Source of the DNA: Pseudomonadaceae bacterium
GTDB taxonomy: Bacteria; Pseudomonadota; Gammaproteobacteria; Pseudomonadales; Azotimanducaceae
Assembly: GCA_024743175.1 (NCBI GenBank)
Contig: JANSXA010000003.1
Location: 434,001-498,000, forward strand
Direction: 5' to 3'
DNA length: 64,000 nt
A program made the translations under genes and the position numbers. Shown one piece after another: positions 52,721 through 62,848 of this stretch; positions within the stretch are counted from its first letter, which is position 1; the number at the start of each line of letters is the position of its first letter. The notes below the pieces were generated by a model that ran no database searches, was not told the origin of the DNA, and saw nothing but the letters and a program-made list of their open reading frames with translations.

Positions 52721-55700
52721 TACCCAGTTCTGTGATGATGGAATGAACCCGGGAAGCGTCCTCGGGTTCTTGCAGGCTGCTTTGCTGCGCACGTAGTAAT
52801 ATCCGAGCCTCACGTAGCAGCGCTTCTTCGTACGGCATCGACGACGAAACCGCGTAGTCGAGACCCCACAAGAGCTGCCGCTCTGCATCACTGAACTGAC
52901 CCAACCTGCGTAGCGTTGTTGCCCTGTGCAATGCGATTGTCGGGGTAAGTGATTCGTGATCGTCGGCCGCACGCGCGACGATGTCATCCAGGCCAGCCAG
53001 CGCAACCTCAAGTTTTCCCTGCGCTGATAGGATTGCCACGCCGACCAGGCGTGTTTCCAGTGTCTTGCGCTGCTGTCCGGTCGTCGAGAAGCTCGTTTCG
53101 ATCCGTTGCAAAAGCGCCTGGGCATTTTCCAGCTTATCCTCAGCCAGATAGAGTTGAGCTAACAGCAGTTCGCCTTCATCGACGCCTTCATCGAGTTGGT
53201 TGGCGCGAGCCAATCGGATGGTTTGCAGAATTGCAGTTTCGGCTTGTGGGTATTTACGCTGTTTAAGCAGCATTTCAGCCAGATCAAGCGCAGGGAAAAC
53301 AGCGCTGCTATCGTCGCCGGCGGTAAGAAAATTGTCTCGCGCGGCTTTCATCCATTCAGCAGCTTTAGTCCATTGCCCGGCGATAGCGCAGAAGATACCC
53401 AGGTTTGATCTGACATTCGCCTGCATCCGACTGTTGCCCAAAGATTCGTAGCGTTCGAGCGCTGCATGAAGGGCGCTGGCATCTTCAGGCCCCCGCAGCA
53501 TCAGATCTGCGGAACCGCGAATACTCAAAGTTCGCGCTAAAGCCCCCTCGTTACCAGATCTTCGTGCCTCCTGTTCAGCTTCAATTGCAAGCGCACGTGC
53601 GCCTTCCAGCTGATCCTGCCCGTAGCGAATATTCGCTGCCCATGCCATCAGTTCAGCCCGGCATCGACCAGCATTCTGTGACTTATCTTTGATAAGCAGT
53701 TTTTGACCCAGATGCATGTCTCTGAGCGCGGCACTGAATGAGCGTGTGCGGTCTTTCAGGATGCCGCGCATGCAGATCAATTCGGCGCGAGCTACCTGAT
53801 TATCTCCGCAAAGCTCGAGCGCCTGTCGCAATGCGTCTTTCGCTGCGTCGAACAGACCGGCTCGCTCCCTCAGTACACTGAGCTCACGCCACACGTTTCT
53901 TCTTTCTTCCAACGATACATCGGGCAGGCGTGACGATGCCTCCAAAGCTATCTCATAAAGCTTAGCGCCGTCGAAGTTAGCATATGCAGCGGCGGCTTGT
54001 TGGGCCGCGGTCATTGCATAGCGCCAGGTTTTTTTTGCGTTGCCTGCCAGCGCGTAGTGCAGCGCAAGTTCGTTTGCCAGGGAAACCGGATCCTGTTCCC
54101 GCTGTTCCAAAATGTCAGCGATTTTCTGATGTACAGAACTGCGGTTCTGAAAGGAGATACCCTCATAAATTACATCACGGCATACGCCATTTTTGAACTG
54201 TAACCAACCATCGCCATCAGGCGTGATGAAATCCTCGAGACGCGAAACAACCGAAGGGTCAACCAGTATGCCCAGGCTTGAGATCAATTGCTCCAGAACA
54301 GTAACCTCAAATCTACGGCCAAGCACTGCTGCATAACGAAGGAATTGACGGGCAGGCCCATCAAGCGCATCTATTTGAGCAGACAGCGCAGCTTCCAATG
54401 TTTCCGGTATGTTCACCATCGAACCAAGGTCGCGAGCAGTTTTGACGAGTTCAAGTGCAAACATAGGATTGCCGGATGCTCGTGCGACAATTCGATCAAC
54501 GTCCTGGGTGCGAAATGGTGCCGCCTCGGATGCCAGTTCGACTATTGTGCGAACATCCGGATCAGGCAGAGGCTCCAAGAACACAGTCTTGCCTTCTAAG
54601 GCAGTAAGTTTCTCTTCCGGGGTGGCTGCCCGACCTGCTGCCAGCATCAGCCACCCAGCATCCGTTGTCTGCGCACTGAGTCTATTCAATAAATTAGCTG
54701 ACGCGTCATCGACCCACTGTGCCGCATCCACAACCACGATCTGCGGTCCTTGTGTACAGCAGACAAGCAAGTCAATCATCACTGCCGCTGTTTTCTCCAT
54801 CAGAAAAGACGGGTCCAGGGCTTGAACAGCGGGACCAGGTTCAATAGGTATGTGCAGCACATCACCTACTAAAGAAAGAAAGGGGGTCAACGCTGCTGCA
54901 ACTTCCGAGACCTTGTTCCTTAGTTGTTGCGCCAGTTCAGCGGGTGATGACCCCTCGAGGCCCAGAAAATGACGTAGCGGCTTGTGCACAGACTCGTAAG
55001 GGGTTGTCGCGCCATAGGGGTCTGCCGTCATCCAGATACTTGAAGGCCGCTCGAAGCTTCTCAAAGCCTCATTGATCAGGCGAGTTTTTCCAATTCCTGC
55101 CGGTCCGGCAAGCAGAATCACCGAGCCTCTGCCTCGTTGTGAGTCGCGAACTGCTGCCTTTAGCTGGGTTAGCGCGGAAGCGCGTCCTATGAAATCATTG
55201 ATCTCGAGACCCTCACGCTTGCGCGGCCCGATTTCGTCACCCACATCGTAGAGAACAACCTTTTCTGCTTTACCTTTGAAAGCAAATGGGCCCGACTGAA
55301 CGCTTTTATACAATACGAGGCACTCATCCAGCACAGAAGGGTGCACGTAGATTCTGCCAGATTGGGCCTTTCCCATAATCCGCGCAGCGGTATTGGTCGT
55401 GTCGCCCATTGCCGAATATGCCGCTCGTCTGGTAGTTCCAATTTCGGCAACAAAAACGTGTCCGCGGTTAACACCGGCGCGCAGAGGCAGTGGTAATTGC
55501 AGATTCATCAGGCGACGCAGGGCGCGCAACATAGCCCCTTCGTCATCTTCGTGGCCACTTGGCACGCCCGAGGCCAGGAAAAGTTTCCCGCCACCTTGAT
55601 CAATATCGACCGCCAGAAGTGTGACCCCTTCGGCGTCCAGGCATTCCTGTGCTGCGCTGAGCGTTTCATGCAATGCCTCCGCTACTCCCGAAGCACCGGC

Positions 55701-56534
55701 TTCGACTAACAGACGATCTGTCCCGCTAAAACCGACAAAAGCGATGCAGGCAACTCGATGTTCGGGCTCAGGGATAGCCCGTCCCAAGTGGTCTTCAAGC
55801 ACCTGGGGAATCAATAACTGTGTAGACGCCTGATCCGCCCGCGTGGTGAGTTTGTTCATCGACAGGGGTGATGACCGCGGTACCCGCCACTTCAAGCGAT
55901 GAAAACCGTCAGCTCCGAGGTTTGTTGCATCGGCTGTTAAACACTGTGCTGTAGCTTGACTGATTAACACTTCACCGGCATTCGCTGCATTCTCCAGTTC
56001 AATCACGCGATCCAGGACTGGGCCAGTAACGATCAGTTCCCGGGAGCTGGTCCCCACCATGAAGAAGTGCACTCCACCGCTGTGAATGCCAATTGACATT
56101 GATAGTTTCAGTGAACCAACTGAAGTCCGAATGCTGGCGGCTTCCTTCAATATCTGACGCATCGCAACGGCTGTGCTCGCCGCATGTTCGGTATGGTCTG
56201 GTCCCTGAAAAAACAACAGCAGCGCATCTCCCCCGAACTTCAGCATGTCTCCACCGCGTGTTGCTGCTGTATCGAGCATTGCTGTAAACACCTGTCCCAA
56301 TGTTTCTACCAGCTCCTCGCCACCACGTCGTCCCTGTTGCGCCAGGCGTTCGGCGAGCGCAGTAAACCCGGAGATGTCACCGAATAACAGACTGCCCTCC
56401 AGTATTTTGCTCTGTTCATCAGGGGTTGTGGCCTGCCAGTCAAGCGCGAGGGCAGGTATGTGTCGCGAGACGCTAAGCGGTTCTCGGTCCGGGTCTATGC
56501 CAGCCTCGCTTTGTGGGTGAAAAGTGGTGCTCAT
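52683..56534 (-). CDS. Soluble-adenylate-cyclase-like protein (cyclase-cyclase-AAA-TPR)
   Basis: 1283 residues. First class III cyclase domain about 45-205 with both metal aspartates (FGDISGFT and KFGGDALLLFF). The second, about 255-425, lacks the first Asp (FVGFSG) but keeps YSAMGDTTNTAARIM. Then an NTPase with Walker A AGPAGIGKTR and a VVVDAAQW Walker B-like strand, and a TPR-rich C-terminal half. This order matches mammalian ADCY10 and bacterial relatives. It would make cAMP in the cytoplasm; the C-terminal part is probably regulatory. Confidence 0.9.
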   Translation of the reverse strand: MSTTFHPQSEAGIDPDREPLSVSRHIPALALDWQATTPDEQSKILEGSLLFGDISGFTALAERLAQQGRRGGEELVETLGQVFTAMLDTAATRGGDMLKFGGDALLLFFQGPDHTEHAASTAVAMRQILKEAASIRTSVGSLKLSMSIGIHSGGVHFFMVGTSSRELIVTGPVLDRVIELENAANAGEVLISQATAQCLTADATNLGADGFHRLKWRVPRSSPLSMNKLTTRADQASTQLLIPQVLEDHLGRAIPEPEHRVACIAFVGFSGTDRLLVEAGASGVAEALHETLSAAQECLDAEGVTLLAVDIDQGGGKLFLASGVPSGHEDDEGAMLRALRRLMNLQLPLPLRAGVNRGHVFVAEIGTTRRAAYSAMGDTTNTAARIMGKAQSGRIYVHPSVLDECLVLYKSVQSGPFAFKGKAEKVVLYDVGDEIGPRKREGLEINDFIGRASALTQLKAAVRDSQRGRGSVILLAGPAGIGKTRLINEALRSFERPSSIWMTADPYGATTPYESVHKPLRHFLGLEGSSPAELAQQLRNKVSEVAAALTPFLSLVGDVLHIPIEPGPAVQALDPSFLMEKTAAVMIDLLVCCTQGPQIVVVDAAQWVDDASANLLNRLSAQTTDAGWLMLAAGRAATPEEKLTALEGKTVFLEPLPDPDVRTIVELASEAAPFRTQDVDRIVARASGNPMFALELVKTARDLGSMVNIPETLEAALSAQIDALDGPARQFLRYAAVLGRRFEVTVLEQLISSLGILVDPSVVSRLEDFITPDGDGWLQFKNGVCRDVIYEGISFQNRSSVHQKIADILEQREQDPVSLANELALHYALAGNAKKTWRYAMTAAQQAAAAYANFDGAKLYEIALEASSRLPDVSLEERRNVWRELSVLRERAGLFDAAKDALRQALELCGDNQVARAELICMRGILKDRTRSFSAALRDMHLGQKLLIKDKSQNAGRCRAELMAWAANIRYGQDQLEGARALAIEAEQEARRSGNEGALARTLSIRGSADLMLRGPEDASALHAALERYESLGNSRMQANVRSNLGIFCAIAGQWTKAAEWMKAARDNFLTAGDDSSAVFPALDLAEMLLKQRKYPQAETAILQTIRLARANQLDEGVDEGELLLAQLYLAEDKLENAQALLQRIETSFSTTGQQRKTLETRLVGVAILSAQGKLEVALAGLDDIVARAADDHESLTPTIALHRATTLRRLGQFSDAERQLLWGLDYAVSSSMPYEEALLREARILLRAQQSSLQEPEDASRVHSIITELGIRELRAVQPSHQ

Positions 56535-56715
56535 GTCTCCGCTATCTCAATAACAAGCTATCGAGTATAAACGCGCTGGCTGTGTTACACCCTCGCATTT
56601 GCAGTGTTTTGTCCCAGCATGGCTTTGCCCATATCGCCGTAGAGATCGGTTTAAGAAAAGACAACATGATCAGTGGCAATGGAGATATCTCTGACGGCAC
56701 GCTGTATCGGGTTGC

Positions 56716-57374
56716 TCAGAAAACCGCACTGGCACTGGTTTTCTCGCTGATGCGCAGGGTGGCTTCTTTGTAGGTATAAGCGGCATAAGCCATTCGTGAG
56801 AGCCAGTAAGCGCGCTCTGCATTGGTCGCTTTGTTGCGTTTTGCCATTACGTCTGCCATTACATCACGAAGTACCAACTCAGCTGTATCCATCCTTAAAG
56901 CGGCTTCGCCGATCACGCCGCTGACATCAGGCAGGGGAGAACCTGCCCGTAACACATTGTTCTCAATCTTGTGGCGCATCTGATCTGAAAACTCAGCAAG
57001 CGCCATCTGCGCAGCGCCCAGTATGGGCAACGCTGCGGTAAACCCCAGTACAGGCATAAGAAAGAACATAGGCACTGGACCGGTTTCATCGTCCATAACG
57101 AGGCCACCTGCCAGGATCCAGGTGCCATGTACGATACCGATGCCCGAGCCCATGGAGGCATCGGCGCGAGACAGAGTCAGGACCACATCAAAAAGGCATC
57201 CAGATCAGCTTCATGGCCACCATATTTATCAGGCACCATTAAGGAAAACAGGCCGCTCTCACGAATAGCCTCAATCACATGATCCAGCGGCTTGCGATTG
57301 ATTTCCGCCTCGCGAGTGGTCTCGCGTAGAAGCGGCGCGAGTTTTTCAGCTTGTTTGATCAGGTCCATTAACAT
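56716..57374 (-). pseudogene. Acyl-CoA dehydrogenase-like gene, frameshifted and internally deleted
   Basis: The first piece (57374 down to 57177) begins DLIKQAEKLAPLLRETT and contains SGLFSLMVPDKYGGHEADLDAF, an acyl-CoA dehydrogenase N-terminal domain, then hits a stop after FLMWS. One missing base near 57188 would join it to VVLTLSRADASMG in the next frame. After that, SGIGIVHGTWILAGGLV and MFFLMPVLGFTAALPILGAAQ are fused with large parts missing. The pieces total about 215 codons against about 390 for the family, so two internal deletions are likely. C-terminal helices look intact. Confidence 0.85.
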
Positions 57375-57531
57375 CTTCTTCTCGAGACGCTCATGTCGTG
57401 TTGCTACAATACAATAACTTGTTAACGGCAGACGAAACCGGGTTCGAATGACGATGCAAACGGTCCTCATTTTCCCCCTGCGTCTGGATATTCACGTAAA
57501 CTGTCGCTTTAGTCATACAGAGAGATAGCAA

Positions 57532-58209
57532 GTGGAATTTGATGATGTCCTCCTCGGGCGCCGCAGCATTCGAGGTTATAAATCCGATCCGGTGCCAAAA
57601 GCATTGATAGAAGAAGTTCTGGCTCTGGCCATGCGTGCGCCGTCATCGATGAATACGCAGCCATGGAATTTTACCATTGTGTCCGGCGAACCGCTGGACC
57701 GCATACGCGCCGGTAATACGGAACGTAATCTGGCTGGTGTACCGCATTCGCGTGAGTTCCGCATCGGACAGGCTTTTGCCGGGCAGCATCGCGATCGCCA
57801 GGTGGGTGTTGCCAAGCAGTTGTTTGCGGCCATGGGAATCGAGCGTGAAGATAAAGAAGGGCGTCAGGACTGGGTACTGCGTGGCTTTCGTCAGTTTGAT
57901 GCGCCTGTTTGCGTGATTATTACCTACGACCGCGTATTGGCAGACAGCGATGACACCGCATTCGACTGTGGCGCAGTCACAACCGCGCTGGTAAACGCAG
58001 CCTGGTCCCGTGGATTGGGTGCGGTGATCAACAGTCAGGGCATTATGCAGTCGCCAGTGGTACGCGAGCATGCTCAGATTGCTGAAGATCAGGTGATAAT
58101 GAAAGCGGTTGCACTCGGCTGGCCGGATGACACTTTTCCAGCTAACGCGGTCGTTTCAGAACGCAAGAGCGTCGAAGAAGCGGCAACTTTTCTGGGCTTT
58201 GACGACTGA
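57532..58209 (+). CDS. Nitroreductase family protein
   Basis: 225 residues, GTG start with GAGAGATAG upstream. FMN-site blocks: GRRSIRGYKSDPVPKALIEE, RAPSSMNTQPWNF, and GLGAVINSQGIMQSPVVREH with ALGWPDD near the end. NAD(P)H-dependent FMN reductase fold; substrate unknown. Cytoplasmic. Stands alone on the plus strand. Confidence 0.93.
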   Translation: MEFDDVLLGRRSIRGYKSDPVPKALIEEVLALAMRAPSSMNTQPWNFTIVSGEPLDRIRAGNTERNLAGVPHSREFRIGQAFAGQHRDRQVGVAKQLFAAMGIEREDKEGRQDWVLRGFRQFDAPVCVIITYDRVLADSDDTAFDCGAVTTALVNAAWSRGLGAVINSQGIMQSPVVREHAQIAEDQVIMKAVALGWPDDTFPANAVVSERKSVEEAATFLGFDD

Positions 58210-58306
58210 GGATCGGCGTCGAAAAACGACAGTGGTTTTGACTTAATGTTCACTCGCGGTGCCCTATGCTCCTGCAATTAGATGATCGCAGGAGCGTATT
58301 CCAACC

Positions 58307-58969
58307 ATGATAGATCTGAAAGATCTACATATGAGCTATCCGGTTGAACAATCCCGGGTGGCCGTGCTTCAAGACGTCAATCTGGCTATTCAGGCAGGGG
58401 AAAGTGTTGCTGTTGTAGGACCTTCCGGTTCGGGTAAGACCACGCTGCTTCTGTTGCTTGCGGGTCTGGATCATCCGGATTCCGGCACAATTGAGATACA
58501 GGGCGTCGTTCTGAATGAACGCTCTGCAGATGACCTGGCGGACTTGCGTCGCGATCGGATGGGTATTGTCTTTCAATCTTTCCACCTGATTCCCAGCCTG
58601 ACGGCGCTGGGTAACGTGACGTTGCCGCTGGAAATAGCAGGAGATCCAGAGGCCACTGCTAAAGCCCGGGAAATCTTACAGCGCGTTGGGCTCGCTCATC
58701 GCGAATCACATTATCCCATGCAGCTTTCTGGTGGTGAGCAGCAGAGAGTCGCTATCGCCCGAGCGCTTGTGCATGCACCGCCGCTGATTCTGGCGGATGA
58801 GCCCACTGGTAACCTGGATAAAGCGACGGGCAGTGGTGTCAGCGATTTATTGTTCGATTTACACGACAATTTAGGCAGCACACTGGTGCTGGTCACCCAC
58901 GATAGCGCTCTAGCAGCCCGCTGCGATCGGCAGCTGCGTCTGGATGGCGGTTGTCTTGTCGAAGCATAA
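58307..58969 (+). CDS. ABC transporter ATP-binding protein (YbbA/LolD type)
   Basis: 220 residues. Walker A GPSGSGKTT, signature LSGGEQQRVAIARAL, Walker B LILADEPTGNLD, H-loop VTHD. The MacB/LolD-type pattern and its overlap with a two-FtsX permease gene point to the YbbAP group, which handles lipophilic or envelope substrates in an outward direction. Confidence 0.94.
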   Translation: MIDLKDLHMSYPVEQSRVAVLQDVNLAIQAGESVAVVGPSGSGKTTLLLLLAGLDHPDSGTIEIQGVVLNERSADDLADLRRDRMGIVFQSFHLIPSLTALGNVTLPLEIAGDPEATAKAREILQRVGLAHRESHYPMQLSGGEQQRVAIARALVHAPPLILADEPTGNLDKATGSGVSDLLFDLHDNLGSTLVLVTHDSALAARCDRQLRLDGGCLVEA

Positions 58970-61475
58970 AACGCTGCCTTTTCTGCTTAAGTTTGCCTGG
59001 CAGGATCTGCGAGGTAGTGGCCAGTCCCTTTGGGTTTTATGTGCCTGCCTTGTGCTTGGCGTTACCCTGGTTGCGGCGACCGGTGGCTTATACCAGCAAG
59101 TCTGGCAGGGTTTGCAGGCAGACAGCAGGCAGATAAGTGGCGGCGATTTACAGGTTGAAGCGCGTGAGCGACTACCGGCAGAAGCCCTTAACTGGATGCA
59201 GGCGCGTGGTCAGGTTTCTCTGCTCATAGAATTTGACACGATGATGGGGACCGTGTCAGGTGACTTTCAGCTGGTGGAAGTGCAGAGTGTTGATGACCGC
59301 TATCCGCTTTATGGCGCGCTTTCCCTCGATCCATCATTACCGTTGGCTGAAGTCACACGCTTTAAGGACGGATATCACGGCCTGGCCATGGACCCTGTTC
59401 TGGCTGATCGTCTCAACATTGCAGTTGGCGACAAAGTCGAGATTGGTGCGCTGCAGTTACAGGTTCGCGCAGTGATTACAGATCAGCCCGACCGCAGCCT
59501 TACCGCCAGCTGGCGGGGCAGCCCCGTGATGATCTCCGAAGACGCTTTGCGGGAAACACAGCTGCTGCTGCCTGGAAGCCTTGCGGAATACGAATATCGG
59601 GTGCGGACCCAATTCGATTTAGAGCAATGGCAGAGTGATTTCTTTGCAGCCTTTCCAGGTACGGACTGGGAAGTCAGCACCTTTCTAGACAGGAGTGATC
59701 GTGTCGGTGAACGATTGGCTCAAGCGGTATCAGCGCTTCTGATAGTGGGTTTCAGTACTTTGTTCATCGGCGGCTTGGGTGTTTTTAACAGTGTGCAGGC
59801 GTATCTGCAGGGAAAACTCGGCACCATTGCCACGCTGCGATCGGTGGGGTTGAGAGATCGGCCGTTGGCGCTTGTTTACCTGCTGCAGATTCTGATCATG
59901 AGCATCTTGTCCTGTGGCGTAGGCGCCTTGTCAGGCTTTTTGCTGTCTTTAGGTGGAGCTTTCCTTGTCGAATCTCAGGTGCAGATAGACACGGTTGTCA
60001 GCAGCGCCCTTGTGCCTAGCTTGCTCGCTGCAGTGTTTGGTCTTTTCACAGCTATGACGTTCTCCGCACCTGCTGTGGGACGGGCGTTGTCTGTAGATCC
60101 AGCGGTACTTTTTCGAAGCCTGGACGGGGTTGAAACCGGAACACCGCGGGCCTGGTGGATAGCCACGCTGGTGGGTGCTGTGCTGGTTGTTGTGTTAGTT
60201 CTGATTGCCCTGCCGGATCCTGTATTTGCTGCCGCTTTTGTGGCTACTGTTCTGGGTTTACTGGCGATGCTGGATGGCATTGTACGTCTGATAAAATACC
60301 TGGCGTTGAGGATGGATGAACGTGCGCCAGCGAGGCGTCCTTTTGCCGTGCATCTGGCGCTGGCCAATCTTCATCGACATGGTTCCGCATTGAGGGTGTC
60401 ATTGCTGACCTTGGGATCTTCACTCACGCTGCTGGTAGCGTGCACCATTCTCATTTCATCTGTGCTTGAAACCATTGCCGAGACTGTACCGGAAGAGTCC
60501 CCAGATCTGGTCTTATACGACGTAGCACCTGATCAGTATCGGCAGGTTGAACAGATTCTCAAGCGTTCGGGAGCAAACCGTGTTGATCTTGCACCACTGG
60601 TGCAGGGCAGGCTGCAGGCTGTGAACGGCGCCTCTCTGCATTCAAGTACAAACCTTGAAGCGCAGAGGGAAGCACGGGATGAACACAAGCTGACCTATCG
60701 CGCGGGCAATATTGATGGTGTCACCCTGGTGCAGGGCAGCTGGTGGCCGGAAGACTCAGACAGCGCATGGGCGGTGATGGAAGATCGTGAGGCAGATCAG
60801 ATTGGACTGGCTGTCGGGGATAAGCTGGCCTTCGATATCGCCGGGCGAACATTAGAGGTCACCCTCGCTGGGATCTATAGACAACGGGGCATACAGACTC
60901 GGTTCTGGTTTGAAGCCATCCTTTCCGATGGCGTTTTAGATGCCTCTATCTCGCGCTACGTTGGCGCCAGCTACATGTCTGCTGAACAGGCGATTTCCGC
61001 GCAGAACGAGATTGCTGAGTTTGCACCCAATATTGTTTCTGTTCGTACTGCAACGATCATTGCCACTGCCAGAGATCTGCTGGGTAAAGCTGTGGCGGGT
61101 CTGGCTGTTGTCTCGGCTGTGGCCCTCAGTGTCAGCCTGCTGGTGCTTACCGGAGTGATGGCAAGTCATCGTTCGCGGCAGGCTTACTATGCCACTATTC
61201 TGCACACCATCGGCGCGCGCCTGAGTGTGATTCGACTGAGTTTAACGCTGGAATATATGTTGCTTGCAGTTGTCACCTCTGTGTTTGCGCTCATACTGGG
61301 CATACTGATCGCTTTGCCGTTACTGCATTTTCAGCTCCGATTACCTCTGACATTTCCGCTCTGGCCCGCGGTGGTTACGGCGTTCGGTGTAAGTTCAATA
61401 TGTCTGTATGCCGGAGCAGGTTACCTCATGCGGCGCCTGCATTTGCAACCCGCAACTTTGTTAAAAAGTCAGTGA
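58944..61475 (+). CDS. FtsX-like ABC permease (YbbP type)
   Basis: 843 residues, ATG 58944 overlapping the ATPase gene by 26 bases. One N-terminal membrane segment, a periplasmic MacB-like domain (about 60-240), a three-helix FtsX unit (about 250-390: FSTLFIGGLGVFNSVQAYLQGKLG in parts), further segments, a second periplasmic domain (about 510-690) and a final FtsX unit ending YLMRRLHLQPATLLKS. This ten-segment double-FtsX layout and length match YbbP. Confidence 0.94.
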   Translation: MAVVLSKHKTLPFLLKFAWQDLRGSGQSLWVLCACLVLGVTLVAATGGLYQQVWQGLQADSRQISGGDLQVEARERLPAEALNWMQARGQVSLLIEFDTMMGTVSGDFQLVEVQSVDDRYPLYGALSLDPSLPLAEVTRFKDGYHGLAMDPVLADRLNIAVGDKVEIGALQLQVRAVITDQPDRSLTASWRGSPVMISEDALRETQLLLPGSLAEYEYRVRTQFDLEQWQSDFFAAFPGTDWEVSTFLDRSDRVGERLAQAVSALLIVGFSTLFIGGLGVFNSVQAYLQGKLGTIATLRSVGLRDRPLALVYLLQILIMSILSCGVGALSGFLLSLGGAFLVESQVQIDTVVSSALVPSLLAAVFGLFTAMTFSAPAVGRALSVDPAVLFRSLDGVETGTPRAWWIATLVGAVLVVVLVLIALPDPVFAAAFVATVLGLLAMLDGIVRLIKYLALRMDERAPARRPFAVHLALANLHRHGSALRVSLLTLGSSLTLLVACTILISSVLETIAETVPEESPDLVLYDVAPDQYRQVEQILKRSGANRVDLAPLVQGRLQAVNGASLHSSTNLEAQREARDEHKLTYRAGNIDGVTLVQGSWWPEDSDSAWAVMEDREADQIGLAVGDKLAFDIAGRTLEVTLAGIYRQRGIQTRFWFEAILSDGVLDASISRYVGASYMSAEQAISAQNEIAEFAPNIVSVRTATIIATARDLLGKAVAGLAVVSAVALSVSLLVLTGVMASHRSRQAYYATILHTIGARLSVIRLSLTLEYMLLAVVTSVFALILGILIALPLLHFQLRLPLTFPLWPAVVTAFGVSSICLYAGAGYLMRRLHLQPATLLKSQ

Positions 61476-61514
61476 AACTCTGAACTTTGAAGGATCCGTC
61501 AAGCGCGACACAGC

Positions 61515-61955
61515 TCACAAGGCTATGCCATTGAGATCAACTTCTGCTTCGCGTTTGTCCCGACGTCGAAGGGAAACAAACCGGTGCTGGGTGCGCCAGC
61601 CTTTATCAGTTTTAACTATCCTGTCGTAGTAACTGGCGGTTGAGGTCTTTCCCTTGCCAATCAAAGCAACAATACGAAAACGCAGAGAGACGCCGGTTTC
61701 ATCTGAATCAGCATAAATGTTAGTCATCATGTGGGTGCGGGGATGAGCCGCCTCAGATTCCATGAAAGACTTGATATCTTCGAGCCCGTTACAAATCCGG
61801 GAGCCGACGCCGGTAAGATCAAACACCGCGTCCTGAGTAAACACGCTGTCGAGTGCAGCCCAGTTTCGGTCATCAATTGCGTCGCCGTATCGACCTGGCA
61901 GTTCGTGTATCTCAACCCGGTCGTGGGTTGTCAGAACGTATGGCGTATCGGTCAT
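61515..61955 (-). CDS. NTF2-like (SnoaL-type) protein
   Basis: 146 residues without signal peptide. The pattern DRVEIHELPGRYGDAIDDR, WAALDSVFTQDAVFDLTGVG, HPRTHMMTNIY and GWRTQHRFVSLRRRD is typical of SnoaL-4/scytalone-dehydratase-like proteins, which catalyse dehydrations or isomerisations in catabolic clusters. Close to the SDR gene on the same strand (56-base gap). Confidence 0.88.
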   Translation of the reverse strand: MTDTPYVLTTHDRVEIHELPGRYGDAIDDRNWAALDSVFTQDAVFDLTGVGSRICNGLEDIKSFMESEAAHPRTHMMTNIYADSDETGVSLRFRIVALIGKGKTSTASYYDRIVKTDKGWRTQHRFVSLRRRDKREAEVDLNGIAL

Positions 61956-62011
61956 GGGTCCGCTCCAGGGTTCCAGTTAGAGGCTTTTAGTCTGCGTTCA
62001 AAATAGTGTCA

Positions 62012-62848
62012 CTACATGATGTAATCATCGCCCGATGCCCGCACGGTAATATCGCTGATCGATACCCCCCAGGGTTGATTAATGGCATAGATGATCTGAT
62101 CTGCCAGAGTGTCAGGGTCGAGCATGAAGTATTCGATGTCGTTGATGTCAGAATGGGACGCCGGTAATTGTCCCACTTCTGCAGCTTCAAATTTCGAGAA
62201 CGCGCTGGCTGCGTTCTGTCCCAGCAGCCCGGTGACCGCCTGTGGATTGATGATGCCGCTGCTGAGGTTTGTACCTGGTATACCCGTCGGCCGCACGATG
62301 GTGACCTTGATTCTACCTTGTGATTCCACGCGCAGGGATTCTGACAAGAACACGACAGCTGCTTTGGTTGCACCATAAACGCCACCGCCAGCAGTTGGAT
62401 GATTTCCGTAAATGGAAGCGATGTTCACCACATGGCCCCGTCCCTGGCGCAACATCTGATCATGTACTGCGGTGATACCATTGAGTACACCTTTGATATT
62501 GATGTCAATACAGCGCTCCCAGGCAGCAGCTGCGGCTTCATGGTCTGAATAAAATGCGAGAGGCATAACACCCGCGTTGTTGATCATCACGTCGATGCGG
62601 CCGTATGTTTCTGTTGCACTGCTGGCCAGCACCTTCATCTCACTTCGGTTTGTGACATCTGCAACTACCGCTGTTGCGTTACCACCGTTATCTGATATGT
62701 CTCTGACGGTTTCATTGAGGGTGTCCCGGCTGATGTCAGCAGCAACGACGCGCGCCCCCAGACTTGCAGCCTTCTGGCAGACAAGTCTGCCAAAACCGCT
62801 GCCGGCACCTGTGACAACAATGACTTTGTCCTCTAGATAATTGTTCAC
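62012..62848 (-). CDS. SDR family NAD(P)-dependent oxidoreductase
   Basis: 278 residues, GTG start overlapping the acylase stop by 4 bases (GTGA). Cofactor site TGAGSGFG, NNAGVM, catalytic Ser in NIASIYG and YGATK. The C-terminal extension beyond the usual 250 residues is about 30 residues. Substrate unknown. Confidence 0.92.
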   Translation of the reverse strand: MNNYLEDKVIVVTGAGSGFGRLVCQKAASLGARVVAADISRDTLNETVRDISDNGGNATAVVADVTNRSEMKVLASSATETYGRIDVMINNAGVMPLAFYSDHEAAAAAWERCIDINIKGVLNGITAVHDQMLRQGRGHVVNIASIYGNHPTAGGGVYGATKAAVVFLSESLRVESQGRIKVTIVRPTGIPGTNLSSGIINPQAVTGLLGQNAASAFSKFEAAEVGQLPASHSDINDIEYFMLDPDTLADQIIYAINQPWGVSISDITVRASGDDYIM

